DNA of 64,000 nt from Lacisediminihabitans profunda (GTDB taxonomy: Bacteria; Actinomycetota; Actinomycetes; Actinomycetales; Microbacteriaceae): positions 186,001 through 250,000 of the forward strand of contig NZ_VRMG01000009.1 in assembly GCF_008040105.1 (NCBI RefSeq). The letters run 5' to 3'. The notes beneath the pieces are model-generated. The model ran no database searches, had not been told where the DNA came from, and saw nothing but the letters and a program-made list of their open reading frames with translations. The position numbers were made by a program, and so were the translations under genes. Position 1 is the first letter of the stretch, and the number at the start of each line of letters is the position of its first letter. Shown one piece after another: positions 26,099 through 33,996 of this stretch.

Positions 26099-27054
26099 GC
26101 GCGATCGAAGAGAACGGTAACCCCATGCGAGTGCTCGTCGCCGGCGACGCCAACGTCGACCTCGTGCTGCGCGGCGACGTCGTGCCGCGATTCGGCCAGG
26201 CCGAGCAGTTGCTCGACTCGGTGGACCTCACCCTCGGCAGCTCGGCCGGGATCGTCGCTCACGGTCTCGCGAGGCTCGGCGTCCCCACCCGACTCGCCGC
26301 CCGAGTCGGCGACGACGAGTTCGGCCGGCTCACCCTCGGCTGGCTCGCGGGCGCCGGGGTCGACACCTCGACGGTCGCCGTCGATCCGATCCTGCCGACG
26401 GGACTCTCGGTGATCCTCTCGGCTCCGGCCGACCGCTCGATCCTCACCCTGCTCGGCTCGATCCCCACGCTCACCGGCGACGACGTGCTCGTCGCGAGCG
26501 CCGGCTGCTCGCACGTGCACTTCGCGTCCTACTTTCTGCTCGCCGGGCTCGCGGCCGAACTGCCGGAGGTGCTCGCGGAGCTTCGGGCGCGCGGCATCAC
26601 GACGAGCCTCGACACCAACTGGGACCCCGCCGAGCAGTGGGCGGGCCTCGGCTCGGTGCTCCCACTCGTCGACTTCCTCCTGCCGAACCTCGAGGAGCTG
26701 CGCGCAATCGCGCTCTCCCTCGGTGGGCGGGCCGGCGATTCCGATGAGGAGTGCGCCCGCTTCCTCGCCGCGCTGGGCCCGATAGTCGTGGTGAAGGCAG
26801 GACGAAACGGCGGATGGTCGGTGGGCCACGGCGGCGCCGTCGTGTCCGCCGCCGGGCTGGTGCTCGATGCGGTGGACACCACGGGAGCCGGCGACAGCTT
26901 CGACGCGGGCTATCTCGCGGCCGTGGCATCCGGCGTGCCGCACGAGGCAGACCGGCTGCGCTGGGCGACGGTCGCCGGGTCGCTCTCGACCAGGGCGGCA
27001 GGCGGTTCCACCGCACAGCCCGACCGCTCCGAACTGCTGTCCCACCTGGCGTGA
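26095..27054 (+). CDS. PfkB-family carbohydrate kinase
   Basis: This 319-residue ribokinase-fold enzyme has the N-terminal GDANVDLVLRG strand, the di-glycine sugar site near GSSAGIVAHGLARLG, and the C-terminal signature DTTGAGDSFDAGY with the catalytic Asp. It phosphorylates a sugar or sugar phosphate with ATP. In context it may phosphorylate the imported sugar or act on the isomerised product. It has ATGA and GTGA overlaps on both sides, within the ABC operon. Confidence 0.88.
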   Translation: MSAIEENGNPMRVLVAGDANVDLVLRGDVVPRFGQAEQLLDSVDLTLGSSAGIVAHGLARLGVPTRLAARVGDDEFGRLTLGWLAGAGVDTSTVAVDPILPTGLSVILSAPADRSILTLLGSIPTLTGDDVLVASAGCSHVHFASYFLLAGLAAELPEVLAELRARGITTSLDTNWDPAEQWAGLGSVLPLVDFLLPNLEELRAIALSLGGRAGDSDEECARFLAALGPIVVVKAGRNGGWSVGHGGAVVSAAGLVLDAVDTTGAGDSFDAGYLAAVASGVPHEADRLRWATVAGSLSTRAAGGSTAQPDRSELLSHLA

Positions 27055-27983
27055 TCACCCTTCTCGCGCTCGGCCCGTCGGTGGACGTCACCTACCTCGT
27101 CGACGAGTTCTTCGAGGGTGGCACCTTCCGCCCGACCGGCGTCTATCGGGCCGCGGGCGGCAAGGCCGTCAACGCCGCCCGGGCCGCCGTCACCATGGGG
27201 GCCGATGTCGCGGTGGTGGCTCCACTCGGCGGTGCCTCCGGCCAATTCGCGCTCGACGACGCCGTCGCGGCGGGCATCCCGCTGATGCCGGTGTGGGCGA
27301 CCGCCGACACTCGAACCTGCATCTCCATCTCCTCGGCCGCGAGTGGGCTGCTCACCGAGCTCTACGAGCAGCCGTCCGCGATCACCGGGGACGAGCTGGC
27401 GCGACTGCACGAGGTCACGGACACTTTGCTCGTCGAGCGCCCGGGGTGGTTCGCGATCTCGGGCGGGGTCCCGGCATCCGTCCCCGTCGGCGGTCTCGCC
27501 GCCCTCATCGACCTCGCCCACTCGCGGGGCATCCGCGTGGCCGTCGACAGTCACGGCCCGGCGCTCGCGGCCGCCCTGTCGACCAGGCCGGAGTTGCTCA
27601 AGATCAACCGGGCCGAGGCGGCCGAGGCCCTGGGAATCGAGCCGCAAGCCGACCTGTTCGACAGCGCCTTCGGAATGGCGGAGCGCCTTCGTGGAATCAC
27701 CGGCGGCACCGTCGTGATCACGGATGGCGTGGCCGGGTCGTACGCGGTCGACGAGCGGGGACGCCACCGAGCCGAGTGGTCGGGCGACTTCGGGCGGTAT
27801 CCGGTGGGCAGCGGCGACAGCTACCTCGGCGGGTTGCTCGCGTCCCTGGACGCGGGCGGAACCCTCGCGGACGCGCTCAGACTCGCGGCGGGCTGTGCCA
27901 CCGCGAACGCCCTCGTGCCGGGCGCCGGGCGATTCGCCAAGGTCGACGCCCTGGCGATCGCCGACGAGGTCGTCGTCTCCTAG
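27051..27983 (+). CDS. PfkB-family kinase, 1-phosphofructokinase/tagatose-6-phosphate kinase group
   Basis: This 310-residue kinase has an N-terminus of the FruK/LacC type (LLALGPSVDVTYLVDEFFEGG, then GGKAVNAARA). The C-terminal anion-hole signature reads PVGSGDSYLGG with the catalytic Asp retained, where GAGD is usual. This group makes ketose-1,6-bisphosphates. With the class II aldolase of the co-regulated operon it would complete a tagatose-type route. The start overlaps the previous stop by GTGA. The stop shares the four bases CTAG with the stop of the convergent epimerase. Confidence 0.85.
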   Translation: MITLLALGPSVDVTYLVDEFFEGGTFRPTGVYRAAGGKAVNAARAAVTMGADVAVVAPLGGASGQFALDDAVAAGIPLMPVWATADTRTCISISSAASGLLTELYEQPSAITGDELARLHEVTDTLLVERPGWFAISGGVPASVPVGGLAALIDLAHSRGIRVAVDSHGPALAAALSTRPELLKINRAEAAEALGIEPQADLFDSAFGMAERLRGITGGTVVITDGVAGSYAVDERGRHRAEWSGDFGRYPVGSGDSYLGGLLASLDAGGTLADALRLAAGCATANALVPGAGRFAKVDALAIADEVVVS

Positions 27984-28966
27984 CCTGCCGCCGAGACCAG
28001 CCGGTCGTACAGCTCGTTGAGGCGCGGGTCGACCACCTGGTGCAGCGGATGCTCGTCGTGCCAGTCGATGATCTCTCGCGCACCGAGCGCGAACGGGGTC
28101 GTCGCGACGTAGCCGGGAACGAGCGACTTGAGCTTGCTGTTGTCGAAGATCACGGAGTGGCTCCGATCGCCGAGGTGGCCCCCGGACTGGTCGGGATCCG
28201 CTGCCGCGAGCGCGTCCGATGTCACGTGCACGATCTTCGCTTCGACTCCGGCCGCGGTGGCCATGGCCTCGGCGATCTGCGTCCAGGTGAGCACCTCGTC
28301 CGAGGTGATGTGCACGCTCTCGCCGATCGCCTGCTGGTTGCCGAGCAGGCCGACGAAGCCCTTGGCGAAGTCGCGGCTGTGGGTGAGCACCCAGAGCGAG
28401 GTGCCGTCCCCGTGCAGCACGATGGGCACGCCGCGGCGCAGCCGGTCGATCGCGGTCCAGCCGCCGGCGAGAGGGATGCTCGCCGCATCGTAGGTATGCG
28501 ACGGTCGCACGATCGTGGTGGGGAATCCGGTGTCGCGATAGGCCGCGACGAGCAGGTCCTCGCAGGCGATCTTGTCGCGGGAGTACTGCCAGAACGGATT
28601 ACGCAGGGGCGTCGACTCGGTGATCGGCAGGCGGGCCGGGGGCTTCTGGTACGCCGAGGCCGAGGAGATGAAGACATACTGGCCGATCCGGCCGGAGAAG
28701 AGGTCGATGTCCTGCTGTACGTGAGCGGTGCCGAAGGCGACGAAATCGACGACGATGTCGAACTCGAGGCGGCCCAGCGCGTCCCGAACCGAGTCGGCAT
28801 CCCGCACATCGGCCTGCAGGGCCCGCGCGCCGGCCGGCACGGTGTGCAGCGAACTCAGACCGCGATTGAGGAGAGTGACGTCGAGGCCCTGGCGCACCGC
28901 GAGTTCGCTGGCCTCCGAGCTGATGGTTCCGGTACCGCCGATGAACAGGACTCTGGGAGCAGACAT
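27980..28966 (-). CDS. NAD-dependent epimerase/dehydratase (extended SDR)
   Basis: This 328-residue extended short-chain dehydrogenase has the Rossmann motif FIGGTGTISSEAS near residue 9. The active site lies in FISSASAYQKPP and FWQYSRDK, giving Ser and Tyr-x3-Lys. Sequences such as VRPSHTYD and LWVLTHSRDFAKGFVGLLGN are typical of nucleotide-sugar or RNA-binding-like SDRs. The substrate is unknown. It follows the OhrR-type regulator with almost no gap, so the two are probably co-transcribed and redox controlled. Confidence 0.82.
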   Translation of the reverse strand: MSAPRVLFIGGTGTISSEASELAVRQGLDVTLLNRGLSSLHTVPAGARALQADVRDADSVRDALGRLEFDIVVDFVAFGTAHVQQDIDLFSGRIGQYVFISSASAYQKPPARLPITESTPLRNPFWQYSRDKIACEDLLVAAYRDTGFPTTIVRPSHTYDAASIPLAGGWTAIDRLRRGVPIVLHGDGTSLWVLTHSRDFAKGFVGLLGNQQAIGESVHITSDEVLTWTQIAEAMATAAGVEAKIVHVTSDALAAADPDQSGGHLGDRSHSVIFDNSKLKSLVPGYVATTPFALGAREIIDWHDEHPLHQVVDPRLNELYDRLVSAAG

Positions 28967-28968
28967 CC

Positions 28969-29403
28969 TTACACCGTTGCCGCTGCGATGAGTTTCGTCA
29001 AGTCGTCGCGGATGCGTTCGAGGTCTGCCACCGGCATCCCGAGCCGTTCCACGATCTGGCCGGGCACCTTTTCCGCCTCGCTGCGCAGCGCCGCCCCGGC
29101 CGGGGTCAGCTGCACGGCGAGGGCGCGCTCATCGCTCGTGCTGCGGGCGCGGGTGACGAGCCCGGCTGCCTCGAGCCGCTTGAGCAGGGGCGAGAGGGTT
29201 GCCGGCTCGAGAAGCAGCGTCGCGCCGATGTCGGTGACCGTGCGCGGGCTCCGTTCCCAGAGCGCGAGCATCACGAGGTACTGCGGATGCGTGAGGCCGA
29301 GGGGCTGCAGCACCGGGCGGTAGAGGGCGATCACACTCCGGGACGCGGCGGCGAGGGCGAAACAGACCTGGCGGTCGAGGGCGAGGACATCGGGGCTGGC
29401 CAT
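28969..29403 (-). CDS. MarR-family regulator, OhrR type
   Basis: This 144-residue winged-helix regulator opens LALDRQVCFALAAASRSV. The reactive Cys14 sits in the QxCFAL context that defines OhrR organic-peroxide sensors, and LGLTHPQYLVMLALWE follows as in OhrR. OhrR normally represses ohr, but no ohr gene is nearby. Its partners are the downstream epimerase and the divergent small gene. The intergenic region carries a strong palindrome (29430-29452). The start was set at the ATG 29403, which lies right before the conserved helix. Confidence 0.85.
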   Translation of the reverse strand: MASPDVLALDRQVCFALAAASRSVIALYRPVLQPLGLTHPQYLVMLALWERSPRTVTDIGATLLLEPATLSPLLKRLEAAGLVTRARSTSDERALAVQLTPAGAALRSEAEKVPGQIVERLGMPVADLERIRDDLTKLIAAATV

Positions 29404-29429
29404 GCATTGAGCATAGTTGAGTAATGCAG

Positions 29430-29452
29430 AGTACACTTATGATTAGTGTACT
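29430..29452. promoter_or_regulatory. palindromic operator in the OhrR/small-protein promoter
   Basis: AGTACAC and GTGTACT are perfect inverted arms separated by nine bases, and the match extends inward by several more. The element ends one base before the AAGGAG of the divergent small gene and 27 bases from the regulator start. It is therefore placed to control both directions and is the probable OhrR-type binding site. The arms differ from the classical OhrR box rich in TACAATT. Confidence 0.6.
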
Positions 29453-29466
29453 AAGGAGTTCGGACA

Positions 29467-29673
29467 ATGGCGAAAAGGCTTCCCTGGTGGGACCGGTTGA
29501 ATGGCGCGCTCGTGCCCTACATCGGGCCGCCGCCGCTCGGACCGTACAACGAGGCCCCGTTGCCGGCAACCGGCCCCAAGCCGTGCCCGATGTGCGGCCG
29601 CCCGATGGCCGAGCACGACATCGAACGGCGCGAGGGTCGGCCCACCCAGATCCACTGCCCGACCGCGGCCTGA
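29467..29673 (+). CDS. small CPMCG-motif protein (possible zinc-binding)
   Basis: This 68-residue protein has an N-terminal basic/aromatic stretch (MAKRLPWWDRLNGALVPYIG), a Pro-rich middle and CPMCGRPM near residue 40. One Cys-x2-Cys knuckle and a later His and Cys (IHCP) could bind a metal. AAGGAG lies eight bases upstream. I recall similar small proteins as conserved in Microbacteriaceae, with no known function. Its placement on a divergent promoter with an OhrR-type regulator suggests redox-linked expression. Confidence 0.75.
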   Translation: MAKRLPWWDRLNGALVPYIGPPPLGPYNEAPLPATGPKPCPMCGRPMAEHDIERREGRPTQIHCPTAA

Positions 29674-29703
29674 GTCCACGCCGGACCTTGCGGGCTGCCG
29701 GTG

Positions 29704-30360
29704 CTATCCGAGCAGCAGCGCGCTGAGCTGTTCGGCCGTCTTCGCCACGGCAAAGGTTCCGACCTCTTCCACCTTCGAGCCGTAACCCCATTTCACGAGG
29801 ATCGTCGGCACCCCGTGCTCGGCGGCGCCCTCCACGTCGTGTTTGCGGTCGCCCACCATGATGGGGTTCGTGATGTCCGCGCCGAGGTGGCGCAGGCGCA
29901 GGAGCGCCTCCTCCACGACATCCGCCTTCCGGCTGCGCACCTCATCCGCCGAGGCGCCGGTGATCACATCGAAGTACTTCGTCAGGTCGAAGTGGTTCAG
30001 CATGGTGATGGCCGGCAGCTCGGGCTTCGAGGTCGCCAGGGAGAGCTTGAGCGGGCTCTCGGCGATTCGCTTGAGCACCGCGGGGATTCCCGGGTAGACC
30101 TTGCTGTCGAACACGCCGTTCTGCAGGTAGCGGCTGCGGTACACCTCGAGCGCGCGCGCCGACTCCTCGGGGGTCATGAAGGCGAGATCGCGGAACGAGT
30201 CGAGGATGGGCGGCCCCACGTAGGCGAGAAGTTCGGCGGGGGTGGGGATGGGGCGACCCAGCTGGGCGAAGGTCCAGGAGAGCGTCTCGGTGATGCCCGG
30301 AGCCGAATCGAGGATCGTCCCGTCGAGGTCGAACAGGATGCAGGTCCATTTCGTGGTCAC
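29704..30360 (-). CDS. HAD-family phosphatase (phosphoglycolate phosphatase-like)
   Basis: This 218-residue HAD hydrolase has motif I ILFDLDGTILDS (nucleophile Asp11, acid Asp13), motif II LSLATSK, and motif IV VGDRKHDVEGA. The helical C1 cap between them resembles PGP/PpaX enzymes, which dephosphorylate small phosphoesters such as phosphoglycolate. GTG 30360 opens the core. Longer frames run into the repeat array and are rejected. Its promoter must lie inside or beyond that array. Confidence 0.88.
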   Translation of the reverse strand: MTTKWTCILFDLDGTILDSAPGITETLSWTFAQLGRPIPTPAELLAYVGPPILDSFRDLAFMTPEESARALEVYRSRYLQNGVFDSKVYPGIPAVLKRIAESPLKLSLATSKPELPAITMLNHFDLTKYFDVITGASADEVRSRKADVVEEALLRLRHLGADITNPIMVGDRKHDVEGAAEHGVPTILVKWGYGSKVEEVGTFAVAKTAEQLSALLLG

Positions 30361-30395
30361 TGTCCCAAGCCTAGGCGGCTCGGTCGGCTGCTTCC

Positions 30396-30788
30396 GTTGT
30401 GCAGGACGCGGCTGGGTGCGGTGTCGTGTTGGCGGACTCTGGTTGTGCAGGACGCGGTTTGGGGTGCGGTGTCCCGCGGGCGGACGCTGGTTGTGCAGGA
30501 CGCGGTTTGGGGTGCGGTGTCCCGCGGGCGGACTCTGGTTGTGCAGGACGCCCAGATGCCACCACGGTGTCCTGCACAACTGGAGTGTGTGGGGTGGGCG
30601 CAGGGAGGCGCGTGTCCTGCACAACCGCCCCCCCGAAACCGAGGTGTCCTGCACAACTGGAGTGTGTGGGGTGGGCGCAGGGGAGGCGCGTGTCCTGCGC
30701 AACCCGCGTGTCCTGCGCAACCCGCGTGTCCTGCACAACCGTGTGCCCCCGCGAAACCGCGGTGTGACAGGTCAGTGTCCTGCACAAC
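30396..30788. repeat. array of inverted and direct copies of a 12-bp motif
   Basis: GTTGTGCAGGAC occurs on the plus strand at 30396, 30442, 30490 and 30538. Its reverse complement GTCCTGCACAAC occurs at 30569, 30614, 30646, 30728 and 30777, with one-base variants (GTCCTGCGCAAC) at 30692 and 30710. The left copies head tandem units of 46-48 bases that share GGTGCGGTGTCCCGCGGGCG. The right copies are often followed by TGGAGTGTGTGGGGTG, or are spaced by 18 bases. The whole 393-bp block therefore has two-fold inverted symmetry around about 30560 and lies between nucS and the HAD gene. It contains no gene. Confidence 0.85.
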
Positions 30789-30822
30789 TGGAGTGTGTGG
30801 GGTGTGGGGGCGGGCGACCGGC

Positions 30823-31518
30823 TCAGAAGAGGCGCGAGTCGCTGTCGTCCAGACCGCGCATCGCGTCGTAGTCGAGTACGAGGCAACGGATGCCTCGGTC
30901 CTCGGCGAGGGTGCGCGCCTGAGGCTTGATCTCCTGGGCGGCGAAGACGCCGGCGACCGGGGCGAGGTGGGGGTCGCGGTTCATCAGCTCGAGGTAGCGG
31001 GTGAGCTGCTCTACTCCGTCGATGTCGCCGCGCCGCTTGATCTCGATCGCCACCGAGCGGCCGTCCGCGTCCCGCGCGAGGATGTCGACCGGGCCGATCG
31101 CAGTCATGTACTCGCGGCGCACCAGCCGGTGGCCGTCCCCGACGAGCTCGATCTGCTCGGCGAGGAGCTTCTGGAGGTGGGCCTCCACGCCATCCTTCTG
31201 CAGCCCGGGGTCGATTCCGAGCTCGTGCGCGCTGTCGTGCAGGATCTCATGGATCGAGATCACGAGGAGGTCCGCCGTCTTCGCCTGGCTGATCTTCCAG
31301 ATCTCGGCGACCCCGGCATCCGCCTGGTCGGCATCGGGCTCGATGGTCGACACCGTGCACGGCGGGCTCATCCAGTTGAGCGGCTTGTAGCTCAGGGAGT
31401 CGGAGTGCACGAGCACGCTGCCGTCCGCCTTCAGCAGCAGCAGGCGGGTGGCGAGCGGGAGGTGCGCGCTGAGCCGACCGGCGTAATCGACGGAGCAACG
31501 GGCTATGACAAGACGCAC
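30823..31518 (-). CDS. nucS: endonuclease NucS (EndoMS), mismatch-specific
   Basis: This 231-residue endonuclease performs non-canonical mismatch repair in actinobacteria by cutting both strands at mispaired bases. The N-terminal dimerisation/DNA-binding domain begins [20 protein letters not shown]. The RecB-like nuclease core has D145 in GPVDILARD and E159-x-K161 in IEIKRRG. The protein ends in SRLF, the short tail that binds the beta sliding clamp. The GTG start is standard for the family. The 393-bp repeat array starts right after its stop codon. Confidence 0.93.
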   Translation of the reverse strand: MRLVIARCSVDYAGRLSAHLPLATRLLLLKADGSVLVHSDSLSYKPLNWMSPPCTVSTIEPDADQADAGVAEIWKISQAKTADLLVISIHEILHDSAHELGIDPGLQKDGVEAHLQKLLAEQIELVGDGHRLVRREYMTAIGPVDILARDADGRSVAIEIKRRGDIDGVEQLTRYLELMNRDPHLAPVAGVFAAQEIKPQARTLAEDRGIRCLVLDYDAMRGLDDSDSRLF

Positions 31519-31527
31519 CCGACGAGC

Positions 31528-32784
31528 CTAACCGGCGCTGCGCGCCCCGTGCGACTCGCGCGCGGCCCCGGACGCGAACCCCGCCACTGCCACGAGCACG
31601 AGCACGACGAGCAGGGCGTGCAGCAAGCCGAAGTGCTCGCCGAGGAACCCGATGAGCGGGGGGCCGACGAGGAAGGCGAAGTACCCGATGGTCGCCACCG
31701 CGCTCACCCGGGCGGCTGCCGTCTTGGGATCGTCGGCCGCGGCGGACATCCCCACGGGGAAGCCCAACGCGGATCCGAGACCCCAGAGCACGACGCCGGC
31801 GATCGCGACCCACTCGTTGGGCACGAAGATGAAGATCACGAGGCCGAGGCCCGTCAGGGCGGACGACCAGCGGAGCACCGGCACCCGGCCGAAGCGGTCG
31901 AGCAGTTTCACGCCCGCGAGCCGACCGATCGTCATGGCGCTCACGAAGACGCCGAACACGATGGCGCCGGTCGTGTTGTTCACGCCGTGCCCGTCGACCA
32001 TGGCGAGCGCGAGCCAGTCGTTGGCCGAGCCCTCGGTGAATGCCATCCCCAGCACGATGAGCCCGATGATGAGGGTGCGCGGGTCGCCCCAGATGCTCAG
32101 TCGTCCGCGCCAGCTCTTGGAGTGGTCGTCATCCGGTACAGGCTCGGCGTCGTCCTCCACGATGTGCTCGGACTGCATGAACCGCACCGCCGTGATCGCC
32201 GCCGTCGCGATGATGAGCGCGACGATTCCGGTGTGCACCGCGATCGGAAGGTGAACGAGCTCCGCGAGGGCGCCGAGTCCGGCCCCCACCATCGTGCCGA
32301 AACTGAAGAAGGCGTGGAAGATCGGCATGATGGCCCGCCCGAGAACCCGCTCGTTGGCGGCGCCGATCACGTTCATCGACACGTCGGTGATGCCGAAACA
32401 CGCCCCGAAGACGGCGAGGCCGATGAAGGTCAGCACGTAGTTGGGGCCGACAGTCGCGCCCAGCCCGGCGACGGCGAAGCCGATCGAGGCGATCGTGAGG
32501 CAGGAGGCGATGGTGAGCCGAGCGCCGAATCGGGCGATGATGTGGCTGGAGCCGAGGAGCCCGATGATCGACCCGGCGGCGATGCCGAAGATGAGCACGG
32601 CCATCTGGAGCGTCGACGCGTGCAGCGAGTCGCGAACGGCCGGAACGCGGGACACCCAACTGGCAATCGCGAGACCGCAGAGCCCGAAGACGACGAAGAT
32701 CGCGTTGCGCCAGGCCACCACCTGGCCACGGCTGAGACCCCCGGCGTACGTGATGCGCTGGGCTGGCCGAGTGGGTTGAGGCAT
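31528..32784 (-). CDS. MFS transporter
   Basis: This 418-residue membrane protein has about 12 predicted helices and a charged central loop (EDDAEPVPDDDHSKSW) that splits it into two six-helix halves. VSRVPAVRDSL in the first loop and DVSMNVIGAANERVLGR fit the FucP/YbjJ-like MFS group, which moves sugars or drugs. It is divergent from a LacI-family regulator with a palindrome in the shared promoter, so a carbohydrate cargo is plausible. Confidence 0.85.
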   Translation of the reverse strand: MPQPTRPAQRITYAGGLSRGQVVAWRNAIFVVFGLCGLAIASWVSRVPAVRDSLHASTLQMAVLIFGIAAGSIIGLLGSSHIIARFGARLTIASCLTIASIGFAVAGLGATVGPNYVLTFIGLAVFGACFGITDVSMNVIGAANERVLGRAIMPIFHAFFSFGTMVGAGLGALAELVHLPIAVHTGIVALIIATAAITAVRFMQSEHIVEDDAEPVPDDDHSKSWRGRLSIWGDPRTLIIGLIVLGMAFTEGSANDWLALAMVDGHGVNNTTGAIVFGVFVSAMTIGRLAGVKLLDRFGRVPVLRWSSALTGLGLVIFIFVPNEWVAIAGVVLWGLGSALGFPVGMSAAADDPKTAAARVSAVATIGYFAFLVGPPLIGFLGEHFGLLHALLVVLVLVAVAGFASGAARESHGARSAG

Positions 32785-32844
32785 GAGGTTCCAGTGTCAG
32801 GTCGGTGCGGGCGGAGCCGGGAGAATCGGTGTGAATCGACTCAA

Positions 32845-32858
32845 TCGAATCGATTCGA
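32845..32858. promoter_or_regulatory. LacI-type operator between MFS and LacI genes
   Basis: TCGAATCGATTCGA is a perfect 14-base palindrome with a central CG, the form preferred by LacI-family regulators. It lies 16 bases before the regulator start and 61 bases from the MFS start, with further GAATCG half-sites just upstream. Autoregulation and control of the transporter are inferred. Confidence 0.65.
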
Positions 32859-32873
32859 CTAAGCTACCAAGGC

Positions 32874-33944
32874 ATGAGCGGCAAAGCAACCACCGGGCCG
32901 GCGAGCGGGCGCCCCAATCTGGCCGCGGTGGCACGACTCGCCGGGGTCTCGGCCTCCACCGCCTCCCTCGCGTTCAGCGGGGCCGGACCGGTGTCCGCCG
33001 CGACCCGGGCCAGGGTGCTCGCCGCCGCCGAACGCCTCGACTACGCGGGCCCCGACCCGCGCGCCCAATCGCTGCGGCGAGGCCGATCCGGAATCATCGG
33101 GGTGGTCATCGAGGACCGGTTGAGGGACGCGTTCCGGGATCCGATCAACATCGCAATGCTCGACGGCCTCGCCGACGAGACCGGCCCGCTCGGCAATGGC
33201 CTGCTCCTGCTCACGGACACGGGCGATGGGTCCGCGACGATCGCGACCGCGCCCGTGGACGGCGTCGTGCTGATCGGATGCAGCACCCGCCTCGCGGAGA
33301 AGGTGGCGGTGTTCCGGCAGCGCGGCGTCGCCCTCGTCGCGATCGAGGCCGAACCCATGGCGGGGGTTCTCGCGATCGACCTCGACAATCGGGAGGCGTC
33401 GCACCGGCTCGCGCGGCACCTCGAGCAACTCGGGCACGACCGCGTCGGGATGGTCACCCTGCCCCTGGACGACGTGAGGAGTCGCGGCGAGCTCACCGTC
33501 GCCCGCGAGCGCGAGAGCACGGGATTCGTCGCCTCTGAACGGATGCGCGGCGTGCGCGAGGTGTTCCCGAACGCGGTGGGCTGGGTCGCCGCCGGCAGCT
33601 TCATCGAGGAGGGGGTGCTCGCCGGACTCGCCCTGCTGGCGGATCCAGAGACCCGTCCCACCGCGATCATCGCTCAGAGCGACCTGCTCGCCGTCGGCGT
33701 GATCCGGGCGGCGGAGCAGCTCGGAATCGCCATCCCCCGGGAGTTGAGTGTCGTCGGCTTCGATGGCGTGCGCGTCGACGGGATCGCGCCGCTCGACCTC
33801 ACGACGATGCGCCAACCGGCGGTCGAGAAGGGGCGGGCCGCCGGCCGAGGGCTGATCGAGATGCTCGCCGGTCGGCCGGGCGAGCCGGTCTCGTTCAGGA
33901 GCGAGTTCCACCCCGGAAACACCACGGCGCCGCCCCGGGTCTAG
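32874..33944 (+). CDS. LacI-family transcriptional regulator
   Basis: This 356-residue repressor has an N-terminal LacI helix-turn-helix (PNLAAVARLAGVSASTASLAFSG, about residues 14-36) with a hinge helix. A periplasmic-binding-protein-like sensor domain follows, with GIIGVVIED, HRLARHLEQLGHDRVGMV and ELSVVGFDGV. The family usually binds a sugar that releases it from DNA. It is divergent from the MFS gene, whose expression it most likely controls through the palindrome at 32845-32858. Confidence 0.9.
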   Translation: MSGKATTGPASGRPNLAAVARLAGVSASTASLAFSGAGPVSAATRARVLAAAERLDYAGPDPRAQSLRRGRSGIIGVVIEDRLRDAFRDPINIAMLDGLADETGPLGNGLLLLTDTGDGSATIATAPVDGVVLIGCSTRLAEKVAVFRQRGVALVAIEAEPMAGVLAIDLDNREASHRLARHLEQLGHDRVGMVTLPLDDVRSRGELTVARERESTGFVASERMRGVREVFPNAVGWVAAGSFIEEGVLAGLALLADPETRPTAIIAQSDLLAVGVIRAAEQLGIAIPRELSVVGFDGVRVDGIAPLDLTTMRQPAVEKGRAAGRGLIEMLAGRPGEPVSFRSEFHPGNTTAPPRV

Positions 33945-33959
33945 ACCGACATTCTGATG

Positions 33960-33989
33960 ATTCACAAAGTTGTGAATTAAGCGTAGTGT
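33960..33989 (+). promoter_or_regulatory. promoter with embedded MarR-type operator
   Basis: TTCACA (33961-33966), a 17-base spacer and TAGTGT (33984-33989) form a plausible sigma-70 promoter for the ABC exporter operon. A perfect palindrome ATTCACAA-AG-TTGTGAAT spans 33960-33977 and covers the -35 box and half the spacer. A protein bound there would block RNA polymerase. The MarR/GbsR-like gene at the end of the operon is the obvious candidate, which would give negative autoregulation. Confidence 0.65.
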
Positions 33990-33996
33990 CCCGGTC

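Noticed and set aside
22031-27983. Confident assignment of the operon to N-acetylgalactosamine use
   Set aside because: No deacetylase (nagA/agaA-like) is present in the window and the amidohydrolase at 20796 is of a different family, so only an alpha-galactoside/tagatose-type route is suggested.
28969-29403. Assigning the MarR-type protein to a classical ohr-ohrR pair
   Set aside because: No ohr-like gene is present on either side in this window, so only the regulator type is claimed.
30361-30738. N-terminal extension of the HAD phosphatase into the repeat array
   Set aside because: The extra residues are repeat-derived (RTRGLRRTR and similar) and the HAD motif I starts ten residues after GTG 30360.
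30396-30788. CRISPR array
   Set aside because: The motif is only 12 bases, occurs in both orientations, spacing varies from 18 to 57 bases, spacers repeat each other and no cas gene is near.
29701-32862. Open frame of about 1,050 codons on the plus strand
   Set aside because: It runs antisense through the HAD, nucS and MFS genes and through the repeat array, has low-complexity RGD-rich composition and no conserved domain. It is a high-GC shadow.
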